A DNA stretch of 64,000 nt from Thermocaproicibacter melissae (GCF_024498295.1 NZ_CP101827.1:1802001-1866000); one strand, 5' to 3'. Counted from the first letter of the stretch, positions 27,781-36,272 are shown. Notes: generated by a model not told the origin, from the letters alone. Program-made: numbers and translations.

Positions 27781-28890
27781 TCAGGAAAGATGAAACTCGA
27801 ACGCTTCGTTCGCGAGCTTCAAAATGTCCCCGTCATGGATTTCTGTTTCGATTTTTGGCGGCACCTCTCTGTCGTTGATATAAGTTTTGTTGGTGGAATT
27901 GCAGTCGATAACAAAACAACGACTTCCGCGCGTTACAATATCGGCATGGGCACGGCTTACCGCATTGTTGCCGTAAACAAAATAATCGACGCTGTCCTTC
28001 TCCTTTCCAAGACGAAACACCGGCTTGCAAAGGCTTATTTTTTCATTGGCCGACACACGAATCAAGTAGGGATAACGATTTTCCTGCGCCGGGTTCTCCT
28101 TTTGCGGAGCATCATTATCCTGCAGCAGGGTGGTCGCTTCATCGTCTAAAAGAACCGTTTCTTCCGAATCGCTGTATCCCTGTTCGTTTGGCAGCGTCGC
28201 TTCCCCGCTGTCGTCGCTCAGCAAAGTCGTCTCTTCATTCTGCAGCAGGCAGGTGTCTTCTGAACCCCCCGGGACTCCGTAATGGGAATAATAATCTGCG
28301 GGCTTGTCTGTAAAGAATCCGCTCTGGCTGCCCCTGCCGATTCGGTTCACGATGTTCTTTTCGCGCTTCTGTATGTAGTCACAAATTACGTCAGAAGAGA
28401 ACTGCGGCATATTTCTCAGGAAATCGGCAAACTGAGCAACATAGTCCGTTCCCCCGTTTTGGTCAAAAGTTGCGGCATAAATCACAGACTCCATAAATCC
28501 GCGCACATCAACACAGACATGATTGGAAAGGATTGGCAGGTAGAGAAACTGCAGTTCTTTCGTCGTCTGGTTGATAAAGACATACCTCAAATCCAAAATA
28601 ATATTATGGAGGAACAGCTCGTTAGATTCGATTTTCCGCGTGATATCTGCAATTTGGGCCATGATAAAATAAAATTCATATCTTGTAAGAGGTGTTTTCA
28701 AAAACCGGTTCAGCGGTATTCCTTGTTTGCCGGAGAAGAGAATGGCCTTATGACGTAATTTTTTCGGCAAAAGAAAATCGCGGCTGCCTCTGGATAAGAT
28801 ATTCAGTTCTCGTTGGCTGATTTGATCAGTGGAAGAAAACTTCACTTTTACAAGAATGCGGTCCCGTTTCTTCTTAACCTTGATTTTCAA
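27781..28890 (-). CDS. FHA-domain protein with T-x-L-L repeat linker
   Basis: 369 residues, first gene of the core operon. The N-terminal ~180 residues form a DUF6382-like module shared with the paralogue at 17308-18225. A linker (about 205-258) contains five T-x-L-L-like motifs: DTCLL, ETTLL, EATLP, ETVLL and ATTLL. The FHA domain (about 285-369) keeps RLGKE, VSRAHADI and NSTNKTYIN. The linker threonines look like phosphorylation sites for the neighbouring kinase, with the FHA domains as readers. TTG start at 28890, because the frame has a stop just upstream and no ATG nearby. Confidence 0.83.
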   Translation of the reverse strand: MKIKVKKKRDRILVKVKFSSTDQISQRELNILSRGSRDFLLPKKLRHKAILFSGKQGIPLNRFLKTPLTRYEFYFIMAQIADITRKIESNELFLHNIILDLRYVFINQTTKELQFLYLPILSNHVCVDVRGFMESVIYAATFDQNGGTDYVAQFADFLRNMPQFSSDVICDYIQKREKNIVNRIGRGSQSGFFTDKPADYYSHYGVPGGSEDTCLLQNEETTLLSDDSGEATLPNEQGYSDSEETVLLDDEATTLLQDNDAPQKENPAQENRYPYLIRVSANEKISLCKPVFRLGKEKDSVDYFVYGNNAVSRAHADIVTRGSRCFVIDCNSTNKTYINDREVPPKIETEIHDGDILKLANEAFEFHLS

Positions 28891-29063
28891 CCGTCAACAC
28901 CATCCCGTTTCTTTCATTCTCTTTGAGAAGACTGAAAGAGAAACGGACCAGAATTTCTGTGAAATTCCAATCCATTTTCTTTTGGGAACGTAATTTCCAC
29001 TCAGTCAATCTATATGCTTCATTCGTGTGATTTTTGTATTTCCCTAGAATAATTATTTTTATC

Positions 29064-29093
29064 ATTATAGCACTGAGCAGATACATAATTCAA
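29064..29093 (-). promoter_or_regulatory. Promoter of the type VII secretion core operon
   Basis: Minus strand TTGAAT (29088-29093), 18-base spacer, TATAAT (29064-29069). It leaves a leader of about 165 bases before the first FHA gene. It lacks the upstream GGAAAAATATTC box shared by the two other promoters of the locus. Confidence 0.75.
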
Positions 29094-29200
29094 CACTTAT
29101 AGATAATTTTACCTTTTTGAGTCATTTTTGGATATTTAATTTATCTAGGGATGCGGTCTCTTCTTTTTCCGTTACTAGAGCGCTGCTTCGTAATAAAAAA

Positions 29201-29239
29201 AATACCCAATGCTTTCCTTAAAGGTCTGCATTGGGTATT
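29201..29239 (-). terminator. Terminator after the candidate immunity gene
   Basis: Perfect 12-base arms AATACCCAATGC / GCATTGGGTATT with a T-run on the minus-strand side; it also works partly in the other direction. Confidence 0.88.
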
Positions 29240-29291
29240 TTATTCTATAAGCTGCATCAGTTTTTTGTTCTGCATTGGGTCTCAATCATGA

Positions 29292-29645
29292 TCATTTCAG
29301 CCAACCATGTGCTCTCAAAAACTTATCCGGAATGCGCAGTTCGAGCTGCTCTTGTAATTCTCTGAAGAAGACGTTGAAATCCGCTTTGTCATACCACTGT
29401 TGGCTATTGGGAAGGGATATTCCATGCTTTCCTGTCGAGATGCAGCATCCGAATGAACCTCTGTCGTAGTTCATTCTAACAATAAAATAGTTATATGCCT
29501 CAAATATTACGCTAAATGACCTATAATTTGGATCATCAATCACGTCAAGAATTTGAAAGTCTTTCACTCTATTTCCCAGTCTTCTTCGAGCCATATCGCA
29601 AAAATCACTTGCCATTTTCTCTGTAGGATTTAACTCAAACCCCAT
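29292..29645 (-). CDS. Candidate immunity protein (117 aa)
   Basis: 117 residues, acidic-basic mixed alpha/beta, no signal or membrane segment: MGFELNPTEKMASDFCDMAR at the start, then YFIVRMNYDRGSFGCCIS and QWYDKADFNVFFRELQEQLE. The style resembles small immunity proteins of polymorphic toxins, though I cannot name a family. AAAGGAG precedes the ATG. Directly upstream on the same strand lies the wreck of a toxin-like gene, so this is probably an orphan immunity gene. It could still protect against sibling cells that keep the toxin. Confidence 0.6.
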   Translation of the reverse strand: MGFELNPTEKMASDFCDMARRRLGNRVKDFQILDVIDDPNYRSFSVIFEAYNYFIVRMNYDRGSFGCCISTGKHGISLPNSQQWYDKADFNVFFRELQEQLELRIPDKFLRAHGWLK

Positions 29646-29859
29646 ACCAATATTCTCCTTTCATGGCATTAATTATTTGATAAGATACCAGCCTCATTTT
29701 ATACTTAATTTTGTAATATATCATACATGTCCTTCCGAAGCCGTTTTCACGAATACCATATCACCTTCTTTCATGTTAGACTTCTCCATTTCTTTTTTAA
29801 TTAATAACGCTTATCACAAAATCCGCCAATTTGAACTTAGAAATTATACCAGTACCCCA

Positions 29860-30235
29860 TCACTTAATACCTTTTATAGCATACCAATAATCACCTCGTT
29901 TAGTAACATCAGTATACCCTATACTTCCATCTATCAATTCTTAATCTATCAGCTTTACTAACCGTAATATATTTTCCCGCAACCTTGGTTGCTGTAATGC
30001 CAAGGCCAAGTGAAAGCAGGACATTGATTTCCGGGGGGAAGGCCTGCCTTTTCAGCCACTTTTCCCGCAGAATAGGAAGCTGTATAGGAAAGGGCGTCCA
30101 CTGCCACACGCTTCGTGATGAAAAGTATGCCTTCATTTCTGCCAATTGCTTTTTCCGCTAATCCAACACAAAACCTTTCTTCTCGACATCAGTGATATCG
30201 GTTGAACGTTCTCCAAGCATTTACTTACCAAGTAT
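29860..30235 (-). pseudogene. Frameshifted toxin-like gene remnant
   Basis: No intact frame, but coherent protein pieces appear in successive frames on the minus strand: VAVDALSYTASYSAGKVAEK, then GLPPEINVLLSLGLGITATK followed by VAGKY, then DGSIGYTDVTKRGDYWYAIK before a stop near 29870. The AG-KVAEKAGLPPE style is common in the linker or pretoxin region of LXG and other secreted polymorphic toxins. At least two frameshifts separate the pieces and the N-terminus is missing. It lies just upstream of the candidate immunity gene, the standard toxin-immunity order. Confidence 0.6.
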
Positions 30236-30308
30236 TGAGCTTATAACTGTACTTTGAGCCCCATGCTGCAGGCCCCCTGCTCACCCGCTGAAAAACAAAA
30301 ATAAATGA

Positions 30309-30347
30309 GCAAAAAGAGCCTCTGTGGTTTCATGAGGCTCTTTTTGC
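30309..30347 (-). terminator. Bidirectional-looking terminator after the WXG100 gene
   Basis: Perfect 14-base arms GCAAAAAGAGCCTC / GAGGCTCTTTTTGC, 11-base loop, 11 bases past the WXG100 stop. Confidence 0.88.
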
Positions 30348-30357
30348 TTATGTACTC

Positions 30358-30651
30358 TTACGCTCTAAACTGGCTTGCAATATCAGCGTCAGTTTGTTCG
30401 ACGATCTGAGCTGTCTTGTCAAGTGCAGCTGCAATATCATTAATCAGATCTTTTGCTTTTACAAACCCAGGTCTCAATTCAGAAAACTTCTGCGCGTAAG
30501 CTCGGCTTGCCGCGCCTTCCCATTCTTGCTGAAGGGTCTGCAGCAATTTGTCCATTCTGCTAATGACTTCCTCAACGGTTTGAGCTTCCTTACGATACTC
30601 ATTAGCACGTTGGCGCATTGTTTCCGGCGTCATTCTGATCTGGTTTGCCAT
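30358..30651 (-). CDS. WXG100-family secreted protein (EsxA-like)
   Basis: 97 residues, all helical, with the hallmark W-E-G at 44-46 in the turn between two helices. No signal peptide, as expected for type VII substrates. It begins MANQIRMTPETMRQRANEYR. The canonical C-terminal YxxxD/E signal is not obvious (the end is TDADIASQFRA). A strong ribosome site (AAAAGGAGAG) and its own strong promoter and terminator make it a one-gene unit, suggesting high expression as the main exported protein or machine activator. Confidence 0.95.
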   Translation of the reverse strand: MANQIRMTPETMRQRANEYRKEAQTVEEVISRMDKLLQTLQQEWEGAASRAYAQKFSELRPGFVKAKDLINDIAAALDKTAQIVEQTDADIASQFRA

Positions 30652-30692
30652 AATTTTTCTCTCCTTTTTTCGTTATAGTAATTCTAATTTAG

Positions 30693-30752
30693 ATAATAAC
30701 GCTTTTGTAAGAAATTGTCAATCAAATTATTGAATTAAAAGAATATTTTTCC
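30693..30752 (-). promoter_or_regulatory. WXG100 promoter with shared upstream box
   Basis: Minus strand TTGACA (30716-30721), 17-base spacer, TATTAT (30693-30698). A GGAAAAATATTC box lies at 30741-30752, 20 bases upstream of the -35. The whole 60-base block closely matches that before the LXG operon at 36190-36249. Confidence 0.88.
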
Positions 30753-30799
30753 ATTTCAGGTGATAAATGAAGAAAGCTGGTTTGTTCTTCTTAGACAAA

Positions 30800-30838
30800 A
30801 AGCCCGAAACTCAGCTATTTACCGAATCCCGGGCACTG
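30800..30838 (-). terminator. Terminator of the LXG/effector operon
   Basis: Minus-strand stem opening GCCCGGG and closing CGGGC, with several G-T pairs in the middle, followed by TTTTTG, just past the SLAP-like gene stop. Confidence 0.7.
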
Positions 30839-30846
30839 GAATCCTA

Positions 30847-31296
30847 TCAGGTTTTCAGATATTTTAATTCTACGTCAGACAGCTCTCCGGTTATCTCAGA
30901 TTGCTCGAAGGTCCGATCCTCCTGCAGGCCTTGCACCGGTATATCCACATGGAGCAAGAGGCCTTCCTCCGGCTGCAACTTGCCGACGAATTCATCCGGC
31001 AGGCGGAGATGCACTTCCGCAATTCTTGCCGGTGTATTGCGAAACTGAAGTTTCAGCCGGCACTGAATCGCCGTAACATCATGGGGTGAGTGATTGATCC
31101 ACACCCCGACCATAGTCATTTTACGGGTGATGTGCCGATAAATTCCCTTCAAGGGGACAAAAACAAGTTCGCTGTCGCCAAGGTCAATGTTTTCCTTGTC
31201 AAAATAGCTCTGCACGTCCTGCAGCTCATGCAGGACATCCGCATCTACCTGATTTTCACGGTGTCTCGGTAAAACAATCTTTACAGCCTGTTCCAT
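30847..31296 (-). CDS. SLAP-domain-like protein of the secretion locus
   Basis: 149 residues without signal or membrane helix. The central region (VPLKGIYRHITRKMTMVGVW, IQCRLKLQFRNTPARIAEVH, EFVGKLQPEEGLLLHVDIPV) has the beta-sandwich pattern of SLAP domains found beside Firmicutes secretion systems. A similar pattern appears in the lipoprotein at 31781-32326, suggesting paralogous modules. Last gene of the effector operon, ahead of a terminator. A TGGAG ribosome site precedes the ATG at 31296. Function unknown. Confidence 0.6.
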   Translation of the reverse strand: MEQAVKIVLPRHRENQVDADVLHELQDVQSYFDKENIDLGDSELVFVPLKGIYRHITRKMTMVGVWINHSPHDVTAIQCRLKLQFRNTPARIAEVHLRLPDEFVGKLQPEEGLLLHVDIPVQGLQEDRTFEQSEITGELSDVELKYLKT

Positions 31297-31336
31297 AATT
31301 GCTCCATTTCTTCAAATCTCGGATTTACCGAATATT

Positions 31337-31756
31337 TTAATTCAACTGGTTTTCAATTTCATTCTCTAAAGAATTGATCCTTGCGGCGAGGTCTCCGATA
31401 ATGCCGTAGTTGTGCAAAATACGGTTCTCATAATCTGTTTTCGCGTCATTCAGGGCATCCATGTTTGCGTCTACTTGGCGTATGACTTGCGGGTAGCTGC
31501 TGGAAACCAACCATTGCTGCACGGGATTGACAAACTCCGTTGTATGTAGGTGCCCTTTCCAGTTGGGAAGACTTTCATTTGAAAAGGAAGATAAATCGTT
31601 TTTCTGGGCTATAAGGCTCCGTTTTGCGCTCTGCATTTTATCGTAGATTTTTTCAATTTGGCGGATTTTTTGCCGATATTGTTGATTCTGGTTTTTCAGA
31701 CGTTGGATTTCCCTTTCTATTTCATGAATACGTTCATACAGCCAGCTCAGCAACAT
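31337..31756 (-). CDS. Coiled-coil DUF5082/YwqH-like type VII-associated protein
   Basis: 139 residues, almost entirely helical with a strong N-terminal coiled coil (RIHEIEREIQRLKNQNQQYR) and an NWKG turn near residue 66, echoing the WxG turn of secreted partners. Length and pattern suit the DUF5082/YwqH group encoded next to LXG proteins. GGGGGG precedes the ATG. Likely a co-secreted partner or chaperone of the LXG-like protein; assignment by pattern only. Confidence 0.6.
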   Translation of the reverse strand: MLLSWLYERIHEIEREIQRLKNQNQQYRQKIRQIEKIYDKMQSAKRSLIAQKNDLSSFSNESLPNWKGHLHTTEFVNPVQQWLVSSSYPQVIRQVDANMDALNDAKTDYENRILHNYGIIGDLAARINSLENEIENQLN

Positions 31757-31780
31757 ATTGTTTTCCCCCCTGTAACTCGA

Positions 31781-32326
31781 TTACTGGGAATCTCCTTTGA
31801 AATTGGACATTGACATCTTCACGTTGCTGTTATCGGCATTCTTCAGATAGTTATAATGTTCACTATCCAAATTGATATAAAGCGGTTTTGCGACATAGGG
31901 TTTCAGTTCACCGAAATCATCTTCCGTAAGGACGATCTCTTTCCCATCAAGTATCGTATCATCCGCTACTTTCATAGTAAGATTAAAAGACATATTTTTA
32001 AAGGTTTTATCCGTTCGATTCACGACAAAAAATACCGTATATTGGCCGCCGTTTGAATTTCGCCACTGCTCACCCGAATACAAAACGGAAATATCGTTTT
32101 CCGCCCCGATGTAGGGATGTTCCGAAATCAAATTGGAAAGCGTTTTCAAACTCTCTAAATTTTCGGTGGAATAGCCTTCCTCCTGCATCGACTTTGGAAT
32201 TTCAAAGGTTAGCGGCTTCCCGCTTGAAGAACTTTGAGAACTGCTGTCACTCGGGCCAATGTGCACAACACAACCTGTAAATGTAAGCATCAACAAGGTC
32301 ATGAAAGCTGCAATCACTTTTTTCAT
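31781..32326 (-). CDS. Lipoprotein with SLAP-like domain
   Basis: 181 residues from ATG 32326 (AAGGAAGAG upstream). Lipoprotein signal MKKVIAAFMTLLMLTFTGC with lipidated C19, then a Ser-rich linker and a beta-rich domain (QYTVFFVVNRTDKTFKNMSF, LTEDDFGELKPYVAKPLYIN) resembling the SLAP-like protein two genes downstream. Exposed on the outer face of the membrane. Within the effector operon; role unknown. Confidence 0.7.
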   Translation of the reverse strand: MKKVIAAFMTLLMLTFTGCVVHIGPSDSSSQSSSSGKPLTFEIPKSMQEEGYSTENLESLKTLSNLISEHPYIGAENDISVLYSGEQWRNSNGGQYTVFFVVNRTDKTFKNMSFNLTMKVADDTILDGKEIVLTEDDFGELKPYVAKPLYINLDSEHYNYLKNADNSNVKMSMSNFKGDSQ

Positions 32327-32358
32327 ATTACTCTTCCTTCCAATCGCAATCAATAAAT

Positions 32359-33276
32359 CTACCGTTTTTCAGCAAGTCTCCAGAGATGATAACTCATAGA
32401 AGAAATCAATAGGGCATCGCAAAGAATAGATAAAAACAGGGTAAGCGGAGCCGCTCCCGACATGCATTCCCCAAGGAGTAACATGGCTTCTATAAAGCAT
32501 AATGCAAATATATTTGTGAGAAACACTCCTTTTTTACGAAACAAATCTAACTGATATTGAAATCTTGCTCTGCAGTCAGCATAAAAGTCTCCTTCTTTGT
32601 TTGCATATATTCGCAATAATCTAGAAAAATATCGAATATTAATCCATGAAATTCCAAACGGGAAAAAGAAAAAGAAGCGGAAACAGGTAAACGCCGGATA
32701 TGGAAAATTAAGACTTCCCACAACAAAAGAACAAACGGCAAAGATAAACCATATTTTCCCTAATCCCCTCCAGATGCGGAACCAAAAAGAATTTGTGTCT
32801 ACCTGTTTTAAATATCCAAACTGTATTCTCCTGGGTTTCATAGTGTAATTCTTATTATAATAAAGGTCATATGTCCGCAGAAAAAACAGAATTAAAGAAA
32901 TCACTGCGAAAATGATATACAGGATCCACATTGTCGGAACCCATACGGATAAATTAAATGCTTCCATAGGGATGAATCCCATATTCTTTTTTTGAGGATA
33001 ATTTAATATGTCGGCGAAAGCCTTGATAATGATTCCTTGAATGACAATATTGAAAAGTATCACAAACCAAATTCCAGACGATTGAATCGCTGCAATTCTC
33101 TGAAAACCTTCACGAGTTTTATTTCGGCATTGTATGCGACCAATTCCTATGAGCACACCATCAATGAAATACATAATCGCTGGCATTATAGCAAACAAGC
33201 CAATATAGGGATTCAAAAAAGCTGAGGCGATACCAAGTAAACTAAACAGCCACCATGATTTTTTCAACACTTCCAT
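32359..33276 (-). CDS. Polytopic membrane protein of the effector operon
   Basis: 305 residues with about seven membrane helices (WWLFSLLGIASAFLNPYIGL, IWFVILFNIVIQGIIIKAF, MWILYIIFAVISLILFFL and more). A central soluble segment carries aromatic and basic residues. I do not recognise the family. AAAGGAG precedes the ATG. Its place between the LXG-like gene and the lipoprotein suggests a role in export or protection, such as a membrane-type immunity protein; this is inference. Confidence 0.6.
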   Translation of the reverse strand: MEVLKKSWWLFSLLGIASAFLNPYIGLFAIMPAIMYFIDGVLIGIGRIQCRNKTREGFQRIAAIQSSGIWFVILFNIVIQGIIIKAFADILNYPQKKNMGFIPMEAFNLSVWVPTMWILYIIFAVISLILFFLRTYDLYYNKNYTMKPRRIQFGYLKQVDTNSFWFRIWRGLGKIWFIFAVCSFVVGSLNFPYPAFTCFRFFFFFPFGISWINIRYFSRLLRIYANKEGDFYADCRARFQYQLDLFRKKGVFLTNIFALCFIEAMLLLGECMSGAAPLTLFLSILCDALLISSMSYHLWRLAEKR

Positions 33277-33303
33277 TGTGTGAATTGAATCTCCTTTCTT
33301 CAG

Positions 33304-34716
33304 TTACCCGAAGGATAGCACAGGTATTGTTGCATTAATTGAGAAGCCTAATAATGCAGCAAAATTAAACTGCACTGTGACTGCGTTTATATCAACAAAT
33401 GAACTATCATAGAGATTTTTACTTGATATGCCTGCTCCGATACTGCCGCCACCCTCTGCCTTTGCACTTACATGGAACCTAAATAGATTAATTTCTTCTT
33501 TGTTCCCATTTTTATCTTTTTCTGTTTCTCTTAAATTTAGAAACGAAAAACCACTTGAAGCCTCTGCTTTTGCAAATGCTGCCTCTCCATTAAAGCCAAT
33601 ACTAAAATTGTTTTTATCTTTGAACTCACAAGTTACATATCCATTTGCGCTGCAGAATTCCGCATCGCCCTTTATGTAGCCATTAAAGTCATCGGTACCT
33701 ACCTTAAGAGAACCTTCCGCTTTTGCTACGGCGCCTTCGCCTTCTACACGAAATCCTTTGTATTTATCCGACCATCCGGCTTTTGCCTTGACACTGCCGC
33801 TGACGGCACTCGCTTCAGCTGAAATCCGAGCCCAGTCTGTCGCCTGTGCGTATGCATTACCGCTTAAAACGGAACCGTCTGCATTAAATTCATACACTCC
33901 GTCATCATGCTTGGATTCATAATTTCCACTCAGAAAACTGGCACCGGCATAAGCGTAAATATCACGGTTAAGCCCCGTTGCCCACTGATTTTCGTAACGA
34001 GCCGCATGACCTGCCTGATAAGAAAACGGGTCTTCCGTCAGCAGTCGGTTAAGCACCGTGTTGCTTTCCGGCTGATACCACTTTTCCGAAGTGATTTGCG
34101 CCAGCTTGTCATAATTGATTCGGTCATTGCCGGCATAATGGTAGCTGTTATCAACCGTTGCAACATCGGAAGCGAGCTTGGCGATGTGGTCATAAAGCGA
34201 AGATGCCTTCTTTTCCGCTTGACTGTTTATCAAAACAAAATCATTCTGGACTTTGGACAGATTTTTTTGAATTTTATTGAAATCGCCTTCAACGGCTTCA
34301 AACGACGGGGAAATAACCGAAATATAGGACGCCGCTTCGGAATCGATTGACTGAATTTCATCTGCCAGAGCAGAAAAGCTGCGCATTTTTGCCGACAATT
34401 GTTTTGAGACATTTTCTACGGTCTTCTGGTCCACAATTCCTTTCGAATCCGATTCATAAGAAGCTATCAAATCTTTGATTGAGCCAATAACCTGCCCCAT
34501 TTCATCGACCGTGTTAAGAAAGCGATTGATAAAATAAATCGATACCTTTTCGATATATTCTTTGTAAGAGTCTGCACTGCCTCCGTAAAAATTGTTGCTA
34601 TAGACGAGGCAATAAGCAGATTTATACTGATCATAAAGCGCTTCTTCCAGATCTTTGCAGTACTTTGTTGCATCGTCTGCTATACGCTGGATTTCCTCAT
34701 TCAAAAAGACAGCCAT
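33304..34716 (-). CDS. LXG-like type VII effector with beta-repeat C-terminus (470 aa)
   Basis: 470 residues from ATG 34716 (GAGGTGG upstream). About 1-200 are helical in the LXG style (FYGGSADSYKEYIEKVSIYF, SIKDLIASYES). The C-terminal ~220 residues are not a recognisable toxin: they are Ala/Gly/Ser-rich beta repeats (AEASAVSGSVKAKAGW, GEGAVAKAEGSLKVG, GEAAFAKAEASSGFSF) spaced about 25-30 residues. It may be an adhesive or pore-like module or a scaffold rather than an enzyme. Preceded by a small helical partner gene, the normal LXG arrangement. Confidence 0.7.
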   Translation of the reverse strand: MAVFLNEEIQRIADDATKYCKDLEEALYDQYKSAYCLVYSNNFYGGSADSYKEYIEKVSIYFINRFLNTVDEMGQVIGSIKDLIASYESDSKGIVDQKTVENVSKQLSAKMRSFSALADEIQSIDSEAASYISVISPSFEAVEGDFNKIQKNLSKVQNDFVLINSQAEKKASSLYDHIAKLASDVATVDNSYHYAGNDRINYDKLAQITSEKWYQPESNTVLNRLLTEDPFSYQAGHAARYENQWATGLNRDIYAYAGASFLSGNYESKHDDGVYEFNADGSVLSGNAYAQATDWARISAEASAVSGSVKAKAGWSDKYKGFRVEGEGAVAKAEGSLKVGTDDFNGYIKGDAEFCSANGYVTCEFKDKNNFSIGFNGEAAFAKAEASSGFSFLNLRETEKDKNGNKEEINLFRFHVSAKAEGGGSIGAGISSKNLYDSSFVDINAVTVQFNFAALLGFSINATIPVLSFG

Positions 34717-34727
34717 AGTTCCACCTC

Positions 34728-34982
34728 TCACATACCGCTATCCAGATGCATCCAATCGTCCTTCACCTTACGAAGATTTTCGGCGTCTTTGACCGACAAA
34801 TCGGAAAATGCAGCAATGGCGTTCTGCATTTTCTGAATACATTCAAGATATTTTTGAATGCTTGAAATGTTGGTTTGAATTCCGGAAAAAGGATACTTAA
34901 CATCCTGAATCGCTTTCGAAACTTTTTCGTAATTATCCGCTTCTTTTTCCAGTTCTTCAGGCTTAATGATGATTTGGCTCAT
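34728..34982 (-). CDS. Small helical LXG-partner protein (Lap-like)
   Basis: 84 residues, entirely helical: MSQIIIKPEELEKEADNYEK, then SSIQKYLECIQKMQNAIAAF. Size, composition and position just before an LXG-like gene match the small WXG100-like Lap or DUF3130-type partners that target LXG effectors to the secretion ATPase. The ATG at 34982 overlaps the end of the upstream gene by 20 bases; a GTG at 34991 is an alternative. Confidence 0.65.
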   Translation of the reverse strand: MSQIIIKPEELEKEADNYEKVSKAIQDVKYPFSGIQTNISSIQKYLECIQKMQNAIAAFSDLSVKDAENLRKVKDDWMHLDSGM

Positions 34983-36099
34983 CTGTATCACCCGCTCTTA
35001 AAAATACGCCGCCTTCGCAGACGATAGGATCAGATTTCTTGAATAGTCTTAAGGCTCCCTCACAGGAACATGCCTCCAGAAGATGAATATACTCCTGTAG
35101 ATTTATCCCATTCATCATCAAGCTGCTCCATAGAGCCAGAAAATTCTCCGGCTGTTTAGTCTGCATGGAATAAAGCGCATGAAGGATCCCGCCAGAGACG
35201 TCACATATTTTCGGATCACTCAGTGCATCTGCCAAACGGTATTTATATTCGGAAACCATACGGTTCCAGTAGATAATACTTGCATCGGCAGCATCGACGT
35301 GGACGTCGTAATCCTCTTGAAACAGAACCGCTGCGAGAAGGGAAAGGAGAAAATACCGTTCCGTCGCGGAAACGTCTTTTCCTTTAAAAAAGAATTTCAT
35401 ACAGCCGGCGGAATAGTCCAGAATATCCGGCTGGACTACATGAAAGTCGTTTCCAAAATTGATTTCCCGGTTGAAAAAGCAAAAGCGAGGTACCTCGCAC
35501 GTTTTTTCCCGTTTTTTCAAGCGAAGTTCCGAAGGTATGTTCTCAAAATTGCCTGCTGCCAACAGAGTACAGTTTTCCGGTTGAATAAAGCATGTTTGAT
35601 ATCTGCTGAATTCGGCAAAATCGAGTTCTTGCATATCTCTTGCCAGTTTAGAAAAGCGAAATCCTTTTTCGCTTTCTGAAAATTCCAACATTTTATATAA
35701 AGCGCGGTAGCGAATTTCCGCATATCTTTTTTTCATGGAAGAAATTGCGTTGGCCTTTGCTAAATTGAAAATCTCCTCACTTGGCTCCATGTAGAACAGA
35801 ATGAAATGAATCTTTTCCATGTTCTCGCTGAAAGCTTCAAGACTTGAAGTACTGAGAAAAAGGATTTCATTACGAAAAATTTTGAAAGGCAGTTTTTTCT
35901 GACACTCCCTGTCAGCGTAAAGCGATATGTAATTCGCAAAGATTTCAGGGAAGGCTTGGTTCACCGCTTTTGGCGTACCGCCTTTTTCAAAGACGGCATT
36001 CCCGCAGCAGAACCCACAGGGAAATGCAAAGGTAAAATACGCGCTTTTCCCGTAATCGAAACGATTCAGAAAAACGCGGATGTTCGAACTTTGACCCAT
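34963..36099 (-). CDS. Uncharacterised protein, faintly M16-peptidase-like (378 aa)
   Basis: 378 residues, cytosolic by prediction. The layout (GNAVFEKGGTPKAVNQAFPE, then a long helix FNLAKANAISSMKKRYAEIR, then beta strands and helices) loosely recalls an M16 insulinase-type half, but the zinc motif HxxEH is absent, so any such relation would be to non-peptidase members. Cys-rich near residues 28-32 (CGFCCG). First gene of the effector operon, downstream of a strong promoter at 36190-36218. Function unknown. Confidence 0.55.
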   Translation of the reverse strand: MGQSSNIRVFLNRFDYGKSAYFTFAFPCGFCCGNAVFEKGGTPKAVNQAFPEIFANYISLYADRECQKKLPFKIFRNEILFLSTSSLEAFSENMEKIHFILFYMEPSEEIFNLAKANAISSMKKRYAEIRYRALYKMLEFSESEKGFRFSKLARDMQELDFAEFSRYQTCFIQPENCTLLAAGNFENIPSELRLKKREKTCEVPRFCFFNREINFGNDFHVVQPDILDYSAGCMKFFFKGKDVSATERYFLLSLLAAVLFQEDYDVHVDAADASIIYWNRMVSEYKYRLADALSDPKICDVSGGILHALYSMQTKQPENFLALWSSLMMNGINLQEYIHLLEACSCEGALRLFKKSDPIVCEGGVFLRAGDTDEPNHH

Positions 36100-36189
36100 T
36101 TCACCACATCCAAGATTTCAGCAAAATAGAGCCTTTCAGAAGCCCACTATGCTCTACGCTTATTTTTCCTTATGATAATTCCGATTATG

Positions 36190-36249
36190 ATAATAGGCCT
36201 TTTGCTATCATTTGTCAATCAAATACTTGAAACATATGAATATTTTTCC
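36190..36249 (-). promoter_or_regulatory. Effector-operon promoter with shared upstream box
   Basis: Minus strand TTGACA (36213-36218), 17-base spacer, TATTAT (36190-36195); GGAAAAATATTC box at 36238-36249, 20 bases upstream of the -35. Spacing and much of the sequence equal those of the WXG100 promoter at 30693-30752. Confidence 0.88.
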
Positions 36250-36272
36250 AATAGAAAATCTGCTTTACAGCA

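Noticed and set aside
28874-29086. 70-residue minus-strand frame upstream of the first FHA gene
   Set aside because: It overlaps the promoter and leader, lacks a ribosome site and has no protein-like pattern.
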